From positions 62,001 to 126,000 of the forward strand of contig CAJQUW010000618.1 of assembly GCA_907163375.1 (NCBI GenBank): 64,000 nucleotides of DNA. The letters are read 5' to 3'. Shown one piece after another: positions 46,756 to 57,366 of the stretch. The notes under the pieces are model-generated. The model was not told the DNA's origin. It did not search any database and worked only from the letters and a program-made list of their open reading frames with translations. Numbering within the stretch: the first letter of the stretch is position 1; each line of letters starts with the position of its first letter. The DNA comes from Prostheceraeus crozeri (Eukaryota; Platyhelminthes; Polycladida; Euryleptidae). The translations under genes were made by a program, and so were the position numbers.

Positions 46756-48387
46756 AGAGTTTCACGATACATACGATCTTCATAGTGCATTTAACATGGA
46801 ACAAAGAAGCAATATAAACATAGTAAGTTATAGGGAGGTGTTTTCAAATTACAAAATTGGCAAGAGGAATGCGGCAATGATGTTTCACTGATCAGCGAAT
46901 AGTTGACAATAAAAATTTTCTTCCATGTCTGCATGTAGATATAATTTCACACTTTTTGTTAATTAAATTATTAGGTTTTTGTGTTAGAATGTGATATTTC
47001 TCCATCAGACACAGATTACATTTTCCTTTACCACATTTATGCGGTGATGTTTCACAAATTATTTCCCATTTGATGTTATAATTTTTGTTGTTGTTCTTCA
47101 ATATCCAAATAAATTTCGACAATGCAGTTTCGTTTTCATATCTGATGTTCGTGAAAGACTTTTTGTGATTGCGATATCTCGTTTTGAAGCTGTTTTCTGT
47201 TTGACCGATGTATGAGTGATCTTTGCCATCTTCTGTTGTTACCGTCCCTTTATACACAACGCATTCTTTCAAACATTTTCCTTCAAGAGGGCATTCATCC
47301 TTTTTCCTGAAATTGCATTGTTGCTCACTGGATTGCGATTGGTTAGTTTCGCTGCTGTTTGAGTTGTTTTCGTTATTGTTTGAATTCAATATCTTGCTGT
47401 TATGCTGTTTAATAGTATTTCTTACATTAGTCATGCAGCTATAACTCACTTTTATGTTGTTTCTGTTGAAAAGAGTTCGATATTTATGGTTGGGAGGAAA
47501 GTGCTTATTCACTAATGAGAGGAATTTATGTCCAACATCTGTTTTTACATTTTGACTGAACGGCGGGTTGAACCAGATGATATTTTGGCGCCTTTGTTTC
47601 TTATTTTCTGCTTTCTTGAACTTCAACTTACGTCTGTATCCACACTTTTCGAGCGCGCTTTGATAATGTGGTTTTGCCTTTTCAAATTCATCTGCATCGC
47701 TTGAGAGTGAAGATAATCTTTTTTCCACCATTACTGGTATTTGTTTGATTATTTCTGGCGGATGGTTTGATTTTGAGTTCACATACAAAGGTATATTATT
47801 TGGCTTCATGTACCAGTTTGTAAATTGAGATGAACATCTAGAAAATCAGTATACGTCAAGTTATTTTCGACCGCTATTCTCAAATTTTGCTCTTGGAAGA
47901 TCTTTATTTTATGAAGATGGCAAAGATCATTCTTACATCGGTCAAACAGAAAACAGCTTCAAAACGAGATATCGCAATCACAAAAAGTCTTTCACGAACA
48001 TCAGATATGAAAACGAAACTGCATTGTCGAAATTTATTTGGATATTGAAGAACAACAACAAAAATTATAACATCAAATGGGAAATAATTTGTGAAACATC
48101 ACCGCATAAATGTGGTAAAGGAAAATGTAATCTGTGTCTGATGGAGAAATATCACATTCTAACACAAAAACCTAATAATTTAATTAACAAAAAGTGTGAA
48201 ATTATATCTACATGCAGACATGGAAGAAAATTTTTATTGTCAACTATTCGCTGATCAGTGAAACATCATTGCCGCATTCCTCTTGCCAATTTTGTAATTT
48301 GAAAACACCTCCCTATAACTTACTATGTTTATATTGCTTCTTTGTTCCATGTTAAATGCACTATGAAGATCGTATGTATCATGAAAC
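46756..48387 (-). mobile_element. Penelope-like element with long inverted duplication of its 3' part
   Basis: A 305-residue minus frame (47809-46892) encodes the end of the reverse transcriptase/connector (IPLYVNSKSNHPPEIIKQIP), WFNPPFSQNVKTDVGHKFL, a Cys-rich finger (CNFRKKDECPLEGKCLKEC) and the GIY-YIG endonuclease (YKGTVTT, then SYIGQTENSFKTRYRNHKKS), to RKFLLSTIR. The outer about 474 bp (46756-47229) recurs inverted at 47914-48387. There the plus strand repeats the last 76 residues with no amino-acid difference (48024-48254). The two copies are head to head, and the right copy starts abruptly within the endonuclease. This is the inverted partial-copy arrangement known for Penelope elements. 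A (TA)n microsatellite follows at 48402-48440. Confidence 0.85.
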
Positions 48388-48399
48388 AATAGTTTTTTG

Positions 48400-48401
<2 letters not shown>

Positions 48402-48440
<39 letters not shown>
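48402..48440. repeat. (TA)n microsatellite
   Basis: About 19 TA dinucleotides, flanked on both sides by ATGAAACAATAG (48380-48391 and 48442-48453). It lies at the outer edge of the Penelope-like element. Confidence 0.9.
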
Positions 48441-48443
<3 letters not shown>

Positions 48444-48929
48444 GAAACAATAGAAAACCAAATGGGATAATGCAGAAAATCAAATCAAATTGCTTACTAT
48501 TCTTGCTTACGTGATCCCCTAGTGGGCACCACTTGAGAAAAGTATAATACTATAATGTAATAGTAATAGCTTTTTCTTTTCTTTTTACTTAGTTTAAGAT
48601 TGTTGTTATATTTGGATTGAAAAGACTTTTGTCGAAAGTTTTCCAATGTATGTTTTTATTGACCTCGTCTTCTTTTTCCTTAAAAAATATAGATAATTGT
48701 TATGCATTGACGAATATGACAACCAAAGAAATTAAGCCTGCAATAATTTTGAATCATATCAATTAGGCAGATCTCGCTGCTTTGCCAAGACTGAATGTCT
48801 CTCATTGACAAATTCAATTCTGGTCATATTCTACGATATTAACTTTAAAAAGTAAGAATTCCATAATTTGGTCACAATGGAGTTAATGGACTAATTACTA
48901 GTAAAAAATGCAAAAAGGAAGAATATTAC

Positions 48930-49042
48930 CTTTGAGGTTAAGGGAACCTTGTGGTCTCGAGAAAATCGAAGTAGTACCAAAGTCATCAGCATGTATATAC
49001 ACGACGAAAACATGAAGACCACGAAAATCTTTTCATGAACAG
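48930..49042 (-). CDS. PGAP2: PGAP2 homologue, internal exon
   Basis: A 113-bp exon (two bases plus 37 codons) lies between CTTTACAG and AAAG/GTAATA. It encodes VHEKIFVVFMFSSCIYMLMT, then LVLLRFSRDHKVPLTSK. The vertebrate PGAP2 segment is [20 protein letters not shown], then CILWRLTKKH. The position of the acidic/His start, the membrane helix and the basic loop agree. It joins the exon above it in phase 1 (C plus CT, giving Pro) and the exon below in phase 0. The flanking introns are 3.3 kb and 10.7 kb. Confidence 0.88.
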
Positions 49043-51971
49043 CTGTAAAGACAAGATATATGCAATTTAATTAAATTTAATTGATGCTCAATTTAAATTT
49101 TAGTGCTACATCTGTATGAGAATATTCTAAATAAAATGGAAATAAAATACTTGGCTACGATGAGATTCTGGGATTTCAAGGGAATAATCACAGGCTGTGA
49201 ACACTTGCACCCACCCAAACACGTGAGCAGCATACCTGCAGTGCATTAAGGGTCTGAAAAACCATAATATTTTAAATTCTAAAAGCAAAACTCGATATGA
49301 AACAAATCAAAATGAAGTACAATGACAAAATTGCTGCCGACAAATATGAGTAGCATGATATACACGTAAGACACAGAACACTTACCAATAACAAGTTGCC
49401 GAAATTACACGCACTGTATTTAACTTAACTACAGTGCATGTGATTTCAGAAACACTGATAGATGCATTATGTCCTGTGTTTATAGCAGAATAACAGAACG
49501 CATATTTTTCGAAAGAAAATACGTTAAGGGCAGATACAATGTCGTGAATGAAGTGAAAAAGCGAGATGTGGAGGTTAGATGATACGTTGATGCAAAATGA
49601 TATTTACAAATGATATAATTATGATAGATGGTCATCAAATATTGAAAACACTGGAAGGAGAGGGAAGTCAATGGTGCATATGTAATTCAATGGTTACTAT
49701 ATCATCATGAAATCAATGGAGCATAAATATAGTTGTTACATCGAGTAATAAACGGCATGAATCACTTTAAAACTTTTATTACTACATGGAATCCCAACAT
49801 GATTTATGTTAATTTATTTAATCCTAAATATTACGATGTCCGAAACGGAACATTTATTAAGCAATGCGTGCATGTTATCAAGTAACGTATACAGCATGAA
49901 TCAAATCCAGTGGTGTCGCGTGCTCACAGACCATAACCCTTCGCTCGGCATTGTAGTCCTATTTCTATACCAGACATTTTTATGTTGCAACATTAATTTT
50001 CATAAAAGATGAATTTTTACTAACAATTTACCCGAACATTTTTCAAGGCCAAGTGAATGTGCACATGAGAAGTTGATTGCTCATGTCGCTTCACCGCCTT
50101 ATTACTCAAGGAGCTGAGATTTCTCTGTCCAGACAACATTTTCTCGAGAAAAAGGAGGCTAGGCCAACAGGAGTTTCTTGCGTTTCTCACAGCCGGTCAG
50201 CCACTCACATGTTTGAAATTTGGATGCATTAAAACGTCTTGCGTATTCCTTAATTCTTTCTCTGTGAGTGCTTTCAATTTTTATATCAGGTGTTGGCCTA
50301 CCTTGCTTGACGACTGTCCCACGATCTCTTTTGAAAGTAGAAGTACTTTGTGAAACTACATAAACAAGCAACGTCTGGTGATTCTGTCACAACCTCTTGT
50401 TGTGACCTTTCGAAAATTTTTTTAGGTTTTCAAGGTTTATGAAAACTACTTGCAGAGATTGTATATTGATGAAGATGGAATTCTAGCTTTTCGTGCACTT
50501 TAAATATATCACATGTAGAACAAACTAAGGTGTTAGAAAACATTTGCAGCAATTGGAAGCAATTACAGCTAGCAGGGCTACCACACGACAAAATGTCATT
50601 TTTCCCACAGGTGCACAAAATTTGCGCAACTGCATTAACGTAATGCAAACCAAACAATCTAAGAATTTGCGGCAAGTAGAAATTGCACTCAAGTACCTCA
50701 TGAATCAATATATTACAATAGGCCTGTCTGTGTCCTCGTTTCTGGGCTATCAATATGGGTAGCGTTTTTGTCAATATAGGGCTATGATCGTAATTCGTAT
50801 TTGAACATGTTAACGTATACGCGTATATACTACAACACAGTTATTTCACGATTATTTCTGCTTTGTGAAGTGAGATGACACTAAGTCGATGAACTTGTCA
50901 ACTTTGTCTACCTGTCATAGTTTATATAGTTCGTAAGGTGCACCTGGGAAGCTTTTTATATATGTGAGCAGCTTTGGTCCTGGATCATATAGATTCAAAT
51001 AAGAAGTAGCCCATACGAGCAGGGTTGCCGCGGTTTTCAAGAGATTAAATACTAGATGCTTCTAGGAGGTTTCCTACTTTCATGTATGCCTGTTATATAC
51101 TAAATTGGCATGAAATTTTCTGATGGATGTATCACTAGGGAAAAAACGTCGCTTGAGAATGGCCTCCTTATCTCGCGCATAAAAACGAATTGTGTTTTTC
51201 AATAATTTAATATGGAATGAAGAATATGGAGGGGCAAAGGAGAGCTATCAGTTGTCCTATACCATCAAAGGGAAAATGTGAACGCTACATGAAAAGAATA
51301 AGCAAACATGTAAAATAACGAGAGTAATAATACTTCTCCTTTTACTTCAACTTTTTACGTGTCTTCCACCCGGTCACGGAACGGACGATGCTGCGATGTA
51401 CCGGTTCCACTTCAGTCGATCGATAGTAGTGTCTTCCGACACACCTTACATCTCAAGATCTCCTTAAATACAGGCTTGACAAGTCTTCCTACATGTAGGT
51501 CTTCTTGGTGGTCGGCAACTTGGGTGCACCGAACTTTCATTTCGGTCGAACACCGAACCGTCAGGATAATTATTAATGATGACACTATGATTTGTCTTAA
51601 TGCGAAGAGGAAATTATCCCGGTAACTGATCAGTAACATGATATGAACAAACTGTCTAAAATAGAATAATCTAGAGCAACAGCATATTGTTAACTGTCAC
51701 ATTGACTATTTTCAAATACAATGATTTTCAAATACATTTTCGTGGTTTCTCCACAGTGCTGTACTCATTAAATTCAATAAATAACATAGTTTCACTTTTG
51801 AAGAATTCCTTAGAAAACATCATATCTAAATTACTTAATAACTAACAAAAAAGGAACAAATCTGGAGGTCCGGATAAAATCCAATTGTCTGGCAACCCTG
51901 TAGATGTATTTGAGAACTTAAGAGATATAAGCCAAGCAGCTGAAAGATGCTCATTGATAAGTCAAGTACAA
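49043..51971. other. Intronic DNA of the PGAP2-like gene
   Basis: Mostly AT-rich and without recognisable genes. A minus frame at 50371-50159 (RDRGTVVKQGRPTPDIKIES, then THRERIKEYARRFNASKFQT) has a protein-like basic composition, but I cannot name it. CAGGGTTGCCGCGG at 51020 and the complement of CAGGGTTGCCAGACA ending at 51900 look like hAT-like ends. Their flanking 8-mers differ (CATACGAG and TAGATGTA), so they are not a proven pair. Confidence 0.3.
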
Positions 51972-51973
51972 GA

Positions 51974-52165
51974 AAGTACGATAGCTCAATCGGCTAAGGA
52001 CCACGCTTCGGTACGGAGTTGCGAAGGTTCAGACTTAGCCAGTCCGCCTCAGGAGATACCACAGCTCTCACTAACTAACTCCAAACTGGTGAGAGTTGCG
52101 AGTGTGAAGGCTGTCCCTGCCCCTAGCTCGCTAGTGTGGCTTTGTGCCTTGAGTGGGACAGCGAT
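51974..52165 (+). mobile_element. probable tRNA-derived SINE
   Basis: TAGCTCAATCGGCTAAGG (51982-51999) resembles an RNA polymerase III A box, and AGGTTCAGACTTAGCC (about 52025-52040) resembles a B box at the spacing seen in tRNA genes. The cloverleaf is not complete, and an unrelated 120-bp body follows, as in SINEs. Confidence 0.4.
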
Positions 52166-52332
52166 GAGAAAAAGTTTTAATATCCAACGGTTAGTTTATT
52201 GCACTCCAAACGCTATTCTTGTGATATCTAAGACTTCATACCATCTAATCAACAAACATCTTTCAGCAGGTTGTCTTATGTCGATCTAGCTATAAAAAAA
52301 ATCAAATATTATTATTTCCAACTGCAACTTAC

Positions 52333-52597
52333 GATAATTGTCTTTGTTTGAAATGTAAGTAACTCCCAAGAGGGAAAAGTTTTCTATAACGTTTATGCGG
52401 AAATTCCACTTCATTAATCCTCTGTAAAATCCATGCCATTTTGGTGCCACATTATCGATTCTCGATAAGTAAAAATAGAAATACATAAAAGCGACTGCAA
52501 ATCTTGGGGTTGAATGCAGAGCTAGAGAAAGTCTCCAAACATATCTTTCGGGAGATGTTCCAGTGACGGCACTTATTGATGGAATGAAATTGGATAC
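52333..52597 (-). CDS. PGAP2: PGAP2 homologue, FRAG1-domain exon
   Basis: A 265-bp exon (88 codons plus one base) starts after ATTTTCAG and ends at C/GTAAGT. It encodes NFIPSISAVTGTSPERYVWR, LALHSTPRFAVAFMYFYFYL and FRINVIENFSLLGVTYISNK, then DNY. Vertebrate PGAP2 has [40 protein letters not shown] and [20 protein letters not shown] at the same places. This covers the luminal N-Y-LPS-SS loop, the RYVWR motif and two membrane helices. It is the strongest homology in the gene. The start codon and first membrane helix were not securely found; the exon at 52881-52993 is a candidate for the preceding one. Confidence 0.9.
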
Positions 52598-52880
52598 CTG
52601 AAAATAGTATACGAAAATGTAAAAGACATTCATATCGAACATGTCATCCGCTTTTCAATACATCTAAATCAAAAAGATATTGATCTTTCAAGAGACCTAC
52701 AGGCCTACTACAATAAATCACGGCTAACTCGTCGATTGCTCATTTCCTGAAAGGAGTTCCTTTCTCGTGATGTAATAAATAATCGTTCAACTAATCGCGA
52801 AATTCAACCGAAATTCCTAAGACCCATCAGTTTGTACGACAGGCTGATATGTCAAATTTATTCGTGGGGTTACCACTCAC

Positions 52881-52993
52881 CAATGATAATATTCCCAATG
52901 TCTTCACCGCATAATTTGAAGGTAATTGAGAAAACAGAAGATATGCATACATGCATGCTATATAGTACTTCGAAAAGAGTCGAAATACTTTCC
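52881..52993 (-). CDS. candidate upstream exon of the PGAP2 homologue
   Basis: The stretch is bounded by an acceptor (CCCAAAACAG) and a strong donor (CATTG then GTGAGTGG). It is 113 bp, two bases plus 37 open codons, ending in phase 0 as the next exon (52597) needs. The peptide KVFRLFSKYYIACMYAYLLF, then SQLPSNYAVKTLGILSL, is moderately hydrophobic but does not clearly match the first helix of PGAP2. Splice sites and phase support it; sequence similarity does not. Confidence 0.4.
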
Positions 52994-53829
52994 CTGTTTT
53001 GGGATATTTCAAAAATTGGAAAGCTATACTAATGAGTTCAAAAAATAGCGTTTTTTCCAGGACCTGTATCTTCGTTCTCAGAGTGAATATCGACTTCAGT
53101 TTCATACATGATGTAGGGCTAGTTTACCACATAACATCCGATGGGCAGTGAAGGTTAACCTAGTACCAAGTAAATTTTGTCAGCTAAGTCAAAAACACCT
53201 AAATTTTTTAACATTTTCGAAAAAATCGCAGCATTGATCATTTTTTTTGAATTTTTGCACCGATAGAACCAAGCGATGGAATCTTCAACACCAACTTAAC
53301 TAAAGGAAATGAGGAATTTCAGGCATGTTTGTTCTGATGCAGTGATAGCTTTGAACGTTCAGTTGATTTTATGAGCTCAAAACAATAATTCAAAGCTATG
53401 AAGCTGCAACAATCTCCAAAATACGACTTGTTTACTATAGACCTGTTGCGCATGTTATGGGTAAAACATGAGGTATCATGAGCTACTTCTATTAAGGATC
53501 TGAAATAGCCTCGGCAGATCTGGTGAACTGTCCCTTTTGAGCAACACCGTAGTATACCGAGTGTCTCAAATTGTGCACAAAACTTCAAAAGGCTGTCATT
53601 TGCTTCAATTCAATCATATTCACATGCGATTTTTTTAAAATTTACCTGATATCGGGAAATTTGATGCACCACTGCTTGATTTCTTCTTTGTATTCTATTT
53701 TGACGTTTATATCACATAGACAGAAGCACTATAATTTCATGATTCTGAAGTTTACAATTGACTCGATATAAATGCATTATTAAGCTGGCGAAATTCACTT
53801 TCATGGTTATCATAGTGACCCTTTTAGCG

Positions 53830-54420
53830 TTTCCGCCATCTCACGCTTGATTCAGCTGTTCAGAGAGACTGGATCAGTAGCATATAAGCCTCGATCTGGT
53901 AGACCCAGTCTCAAGGATGAAAGGGAAGAATGTCTAAGGGATGAACTGGAAACGCAGCAGTCAAATCCACAACTCGGAGCTGCCAGTTGTCGTTCGGTTT
54001 CTTGGAAGACAGGTGTTCCTAAAACGGATCCTACGACACAGATTGTGCCTCTACCCATACAGAATGCAGACTAACCAGGTTCTCACAGATGATGATGAAA
54101 AACGTATTGCTTTTGCACGTTTCCTCCTGTCAAGTGCCTTTGATCTCGAGTAGATTCTATGGACTTATTCTATGGAGTCTTATTTCTCAATGGTAGGTCA
54201 TGTGAATTGCCACAACTGTGTTGTTTGGGGATCGGAGAAGCCGCGGGAATACATCGAAAAAGACATCCATGTTCCAAAAGTGTATGTATGGTTCGATTAT
54301 TCTGCACAGTACCGTCTAACTCCTTTCTTCTTTCCTGGAACCGTTACAGGAGAAAATTATTCCAACATGCTTCGCCATGGGTGAGATTCTGGCAAGACGC
54401 CATTTCCGGAAACTCTGACA
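53830..54420 (+). mobile_element. Tc1/mariner-superfamily transposase relic
   Basis: Plus-strand pieces in several frames match a mariner-like transposase family. They are the HTH end LFRETGSVAYKPRSGRP (53850-53905), then YPYRMQTNQVLTDDDEKRIA, then FARFLL (54052-54130), and then MVGHVNCHNCVVWGSEKPRE (from about 54190) followed by YIEKDIHVPKVYVW. The catalytic core is incomplete, and no terminal repeats were found. Confidence 0.65.
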
Positions 54421-55125
54421 CCCCATTTTTATACTAGTTACTGATACTTGTCGGCCTACTCAGAACGACCTGCCATTGGCAGAAATGATATTTCTAAACT
54501 AATCAACCACACAATAGATTTTAATAGTAGTATTCACCACCAAACCAAGGAATAATTGCATTACATAAAAACATTTGCATATTATCCCTGTTTCTCTAGT
54601 CGCTATATCACTCAGCTTAACAACTGTAAAAATGCTGTTTTAGAGAAAAATATGTTATATATAAAATATGTTTTTTACATATTTTAGAGAAATAGAAAAC
54701 ATGTAGTCTCAGAAAAATAAATATGTAATACAGGGTGTCGACAGACTTTCGATTTTCATTTTCCCGTATTTTCCCAGGGCTTTCCCGGATATCAGCAATA
54801 TTTTTCAAGGGGCTCTTAATTTGCCTTACAACTTATTGATAAATATTGGAAGTTGCGTATCTAATATTTTCCCAAAACTTCTCTATTTACAATGGTAATG
54901 AGAAACTCTGTCATCGATGTCCATTCTCATGTTATCAAATTGAAAATCAGCTACAAATTTAGCCTACATATATGCTTAGGATAATTTGCACCTCCGATGT
55001 GTAAATCTAAATCATATGTTTGTTCCAATAAGATCCTTAATTCGGGACTAGGCTCAATTTTACGTAAATTCATACTTGTAGTTTAACTGTCAACTATTCA
55101 AGTTGGACCAAATGAGTAAAATAGG
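54421..55125. other. Noncoding stretch
   Basis: AT-rich DNA. CAGGGTGTCGACAGAC at 54732 followed by TTTTCCCGTATTTTCCCAGG resembles one end of a hAT-like element without a visible partner. Confidence 0.3.
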
Positions 55126-55345
55126 CAGTAGTAAGAAAACGGCGAACACCAGATAGCGCAAGATGGCCGCCATCGCTGACGTCCCCCCCTCTGGAACGGC
55201 AGAGTGTCGTGGTCGGCCGCCGTGGTGCTTCGGGTCTGAGTCCCCCCCTCTGGAACGACAGAGGTTGTAGTCTGTCGTGGTGTGCCGACCAGGTGGGTTC
55301 ACAAACTGTTCGCTGACGTCCCCCTCTGGAACGATAGAGTGTCGG
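55126..55345. repeat. G+C-rich short tandem repeat, three units
   Basis: GTCCCCCCCTCTGGAACG-type cores followed by (A/G)CAGAG and GTCGTGGT occur at about 55180, 55240 and 55318, with 60-78 bp between them. The same CTGACGTCCCCCC core reappears at 55556 in the next, larger array. It marks the left edge of the virus-like region. Confidence 0.6.
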
Positions 55346-55555
55346 TCGTGGTGGACTTGGGCGACCGCCAGGATTAGTCTTGAGGCTATAGTGTGTGATG
55401 TTTTTCGTGCAATCTGCTGAATGTTGGGTTGTAAAATGGGTTGTTTCGAGTGGAAGGAGTGGTCGGATGAGAAAACGGAGGTCGGATTCGTATTCAGCGT
55501 GAAATTCTGCATCGCTATGGTGAGTTTCAAGTCAATCGGAGAGAAAAAATTTTCG

Positions 55556-56590
55556 GCTGACGTCCCCCCCCCTCTGGACAGCCTGCTTCGATTTTGGCTT
55601 CCAGTGGACGGATTTTGTCGTGCGATAGCTCGTTTGAAAGCTAAGAGTGAGACAAATTCAGTGAAAGAATCGGCTTGTTCCTATCTGTCTTCGTTCAAAA
55701 GTTAGAGCGGTTACAAGATTTTAGGTCGGAGCTCGCTCACCTGAAAAAATCCTAAGTGTCATAGTGACTTTGTATGGGTAAAATTTTGAAAATTTTCCAA
55801 AGTGTGGAATTTCGACCTGGGACCGTCACCAAAACATTTTTCATCAAATTTCACTGACCTCCCCCCCCCCCCCGACAGCAATCTTCTAACTTTGGTTCTA
55901 GTGAACGGATTTTGTTCGTTCGAGTTGCATTCGAAAGAGGAGAAAAAGCTGCTCGACAACATTTTTTGTTGCGAGTCAATCGGACCAGCCGTTCAAAAGT
56001 TAGAGCGGTTACAAGATTTTAGGTCGGAGCTCGCTCACCTGAAAAAATCCTAAGTGTCAGAGTGGCTTTGTATGGGTAAAATTTTGAAAATTTTCCAAAG
56101 TGTGGAATTTCGACCTGGGACCGTCACCAAAACATTTTTCATCAAATTTCACTGACCTCCCCCCCCCTCTGGACAGCTTGCTTCGATTTTGGCTTCCAGT
56201 GGACGGATTTTGTCGTGCGATAGCTCGTTTGAAAGCTAAGAGTGAGACAAATTCAGTGAAAGAATCGGCTTGTTCCTATCTGTCTTCGTTCAAAAGTTAG
56301 AGCGGTTACAAGATTTTAGGTCGGAGCTCGCTCACCTGAAAAAATCCTAAGTGTCAGAGTGACTTTGTATGGGTAAAATTTTGAAAATTTTCCAAAGTGT
56401 GGAATTTCGACCTGGGACCTTCACCAAAACATTTTTCATCAAATTTCTCTGAACGAGGGGGGGAGGGGGGAGGGGGGGAGTCAGTGAAATTTGATGAAAA
56501 ATGTTTTGGTAAAGGTCCCAGGTCGAAATTCGGAAGTTTTAAATTTTTCAAAATTTTCACCACACTGGAGCTCTCACACTTAGGAATTTT
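55556..56590. repeat. 298-bp tandem array ending in an inverted half unit with G tracts
   Basis: The phrase AAAATCCTAAGTGTCA recurs at 55743, 56041 and 56340, a period of 298-299 bp. Units contain GTGTGGAATTTCGACCTGGG, then ACCAAAACATTTTTCATCAA, a run of 8-17 C, and TTAGAGCGGTTACAAGATTT. One unit (55860-55990) has a diverged middle. The array ends where 56379-56450 is repeated inverted at 56482-56560, around three G runs (56456-56480) able to form a G-quadruplex. The short open frames within it are by-products of the repeat. Confidence 0.8.
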
Positions 56591-56765
56591 TTCACTTGTG
56601 GCATGTTACATGGACATGTGCTGACGGACCAACTTCCCGTGATCATATGAGAATGGTTCAGGTGTCATATGATAGAAAATGATGAGACGAATCGTTTGCA
56701 ACAAACCGCATGTCGCTACGATGAATACTTTCGGAGATAGAGCCATTTTAAGTTTTCTTCCGAGC

Positions 56766-57348
56766 ATATATAAACCCCCGACAACGTAAGTCTGATCACT
56801 TCATCGAAAGACGAGGTAAGCGACGGTCGTCGCTCTGAGCTCCCGATATCGGGTGTTTCAAAGGACTCTATCTTTTGAAGTAGGCAAGCTATCTTCTTAC
56901 TTCAAAGTTTGTATGATAGAGTTTGATAGTGTCTTTACTACTGATAAAAATTTTTAAAAGTAGTATGAGTAGTAAAATGCGGATATTTTTAAAAATTCTT
57001 AATTTTCACTTTTTTCAAAGTTTTAACATATAGACTAAGGTTTTCAAGTATCCTGAGTTCAAATCTGCTATCAGATTTGAAATTTAACTATGTCTAAGGC
57101 AGCTTTAAGGGGTTAGATCCCAGCTACTGATCACTACCTTTGACTCGGCGTTCCTGTTACCACTTCGGGGCAGTGACAATGATGTCTTCAGCTGTAAAGA
57201 GCGGGTATCGGGGAAGATCTCTCACTTCCCTAGTGATCAGTACAAGGCCTTCGGGCTGTCGACGGGATCGAGTGCCACTCACTACACTCTTTAGGAATAT
57301 GACTGTACTACATGATTCCAAACTTATACAAATTTCATTACCTTACAG
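56766..57348 (+). promoter_or_regulatory. promoter and 5' UTR intron of the 388-aa gene
   Basis: TATATAA at 56767-56773 is followed about 45 bp later by a donor (GAG then GTAAGC at 56816). An acceptor (ATTACCTTACAG, ending 57348) lies 18 bp before the ATG at 57367. A 533-bp intron in the 5' UTR is therefore likely. It contains an inverted pair, ACTGATCACTA and TAGTGATCAGT (57125 and 57232). Confidence 0.5.
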
Positions 57349-57366
57349 TTAACAATAAAATCAGGC

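Noticed and set aside
51020-51900. hAT-like element between CAGGGTTGCC at 51020 and its complement at 51900
   Set aside because: The 8 bp flanking the two ends do not match and sequence inside the ends differs, so a single insertion is not shown.
51982-52040. tRNA gene
   Set aside because: A and B box-like sequences are present, but no full cloverleaf or acceptor stem can be drawn; a SINE head is more likely.
54730-54800. CAGGGTGTCGACAG as one end of a hAT element
   Set aside because: No partner end or target duplication was found.
55802-56300. Repeated 66-83-codon frames starting MWNFDLGPS in the 298-bp array
   Set aside because: They arise from the tandem repeat, include the translated C tract as polyproline, and end at different places; no independent coding evidence.
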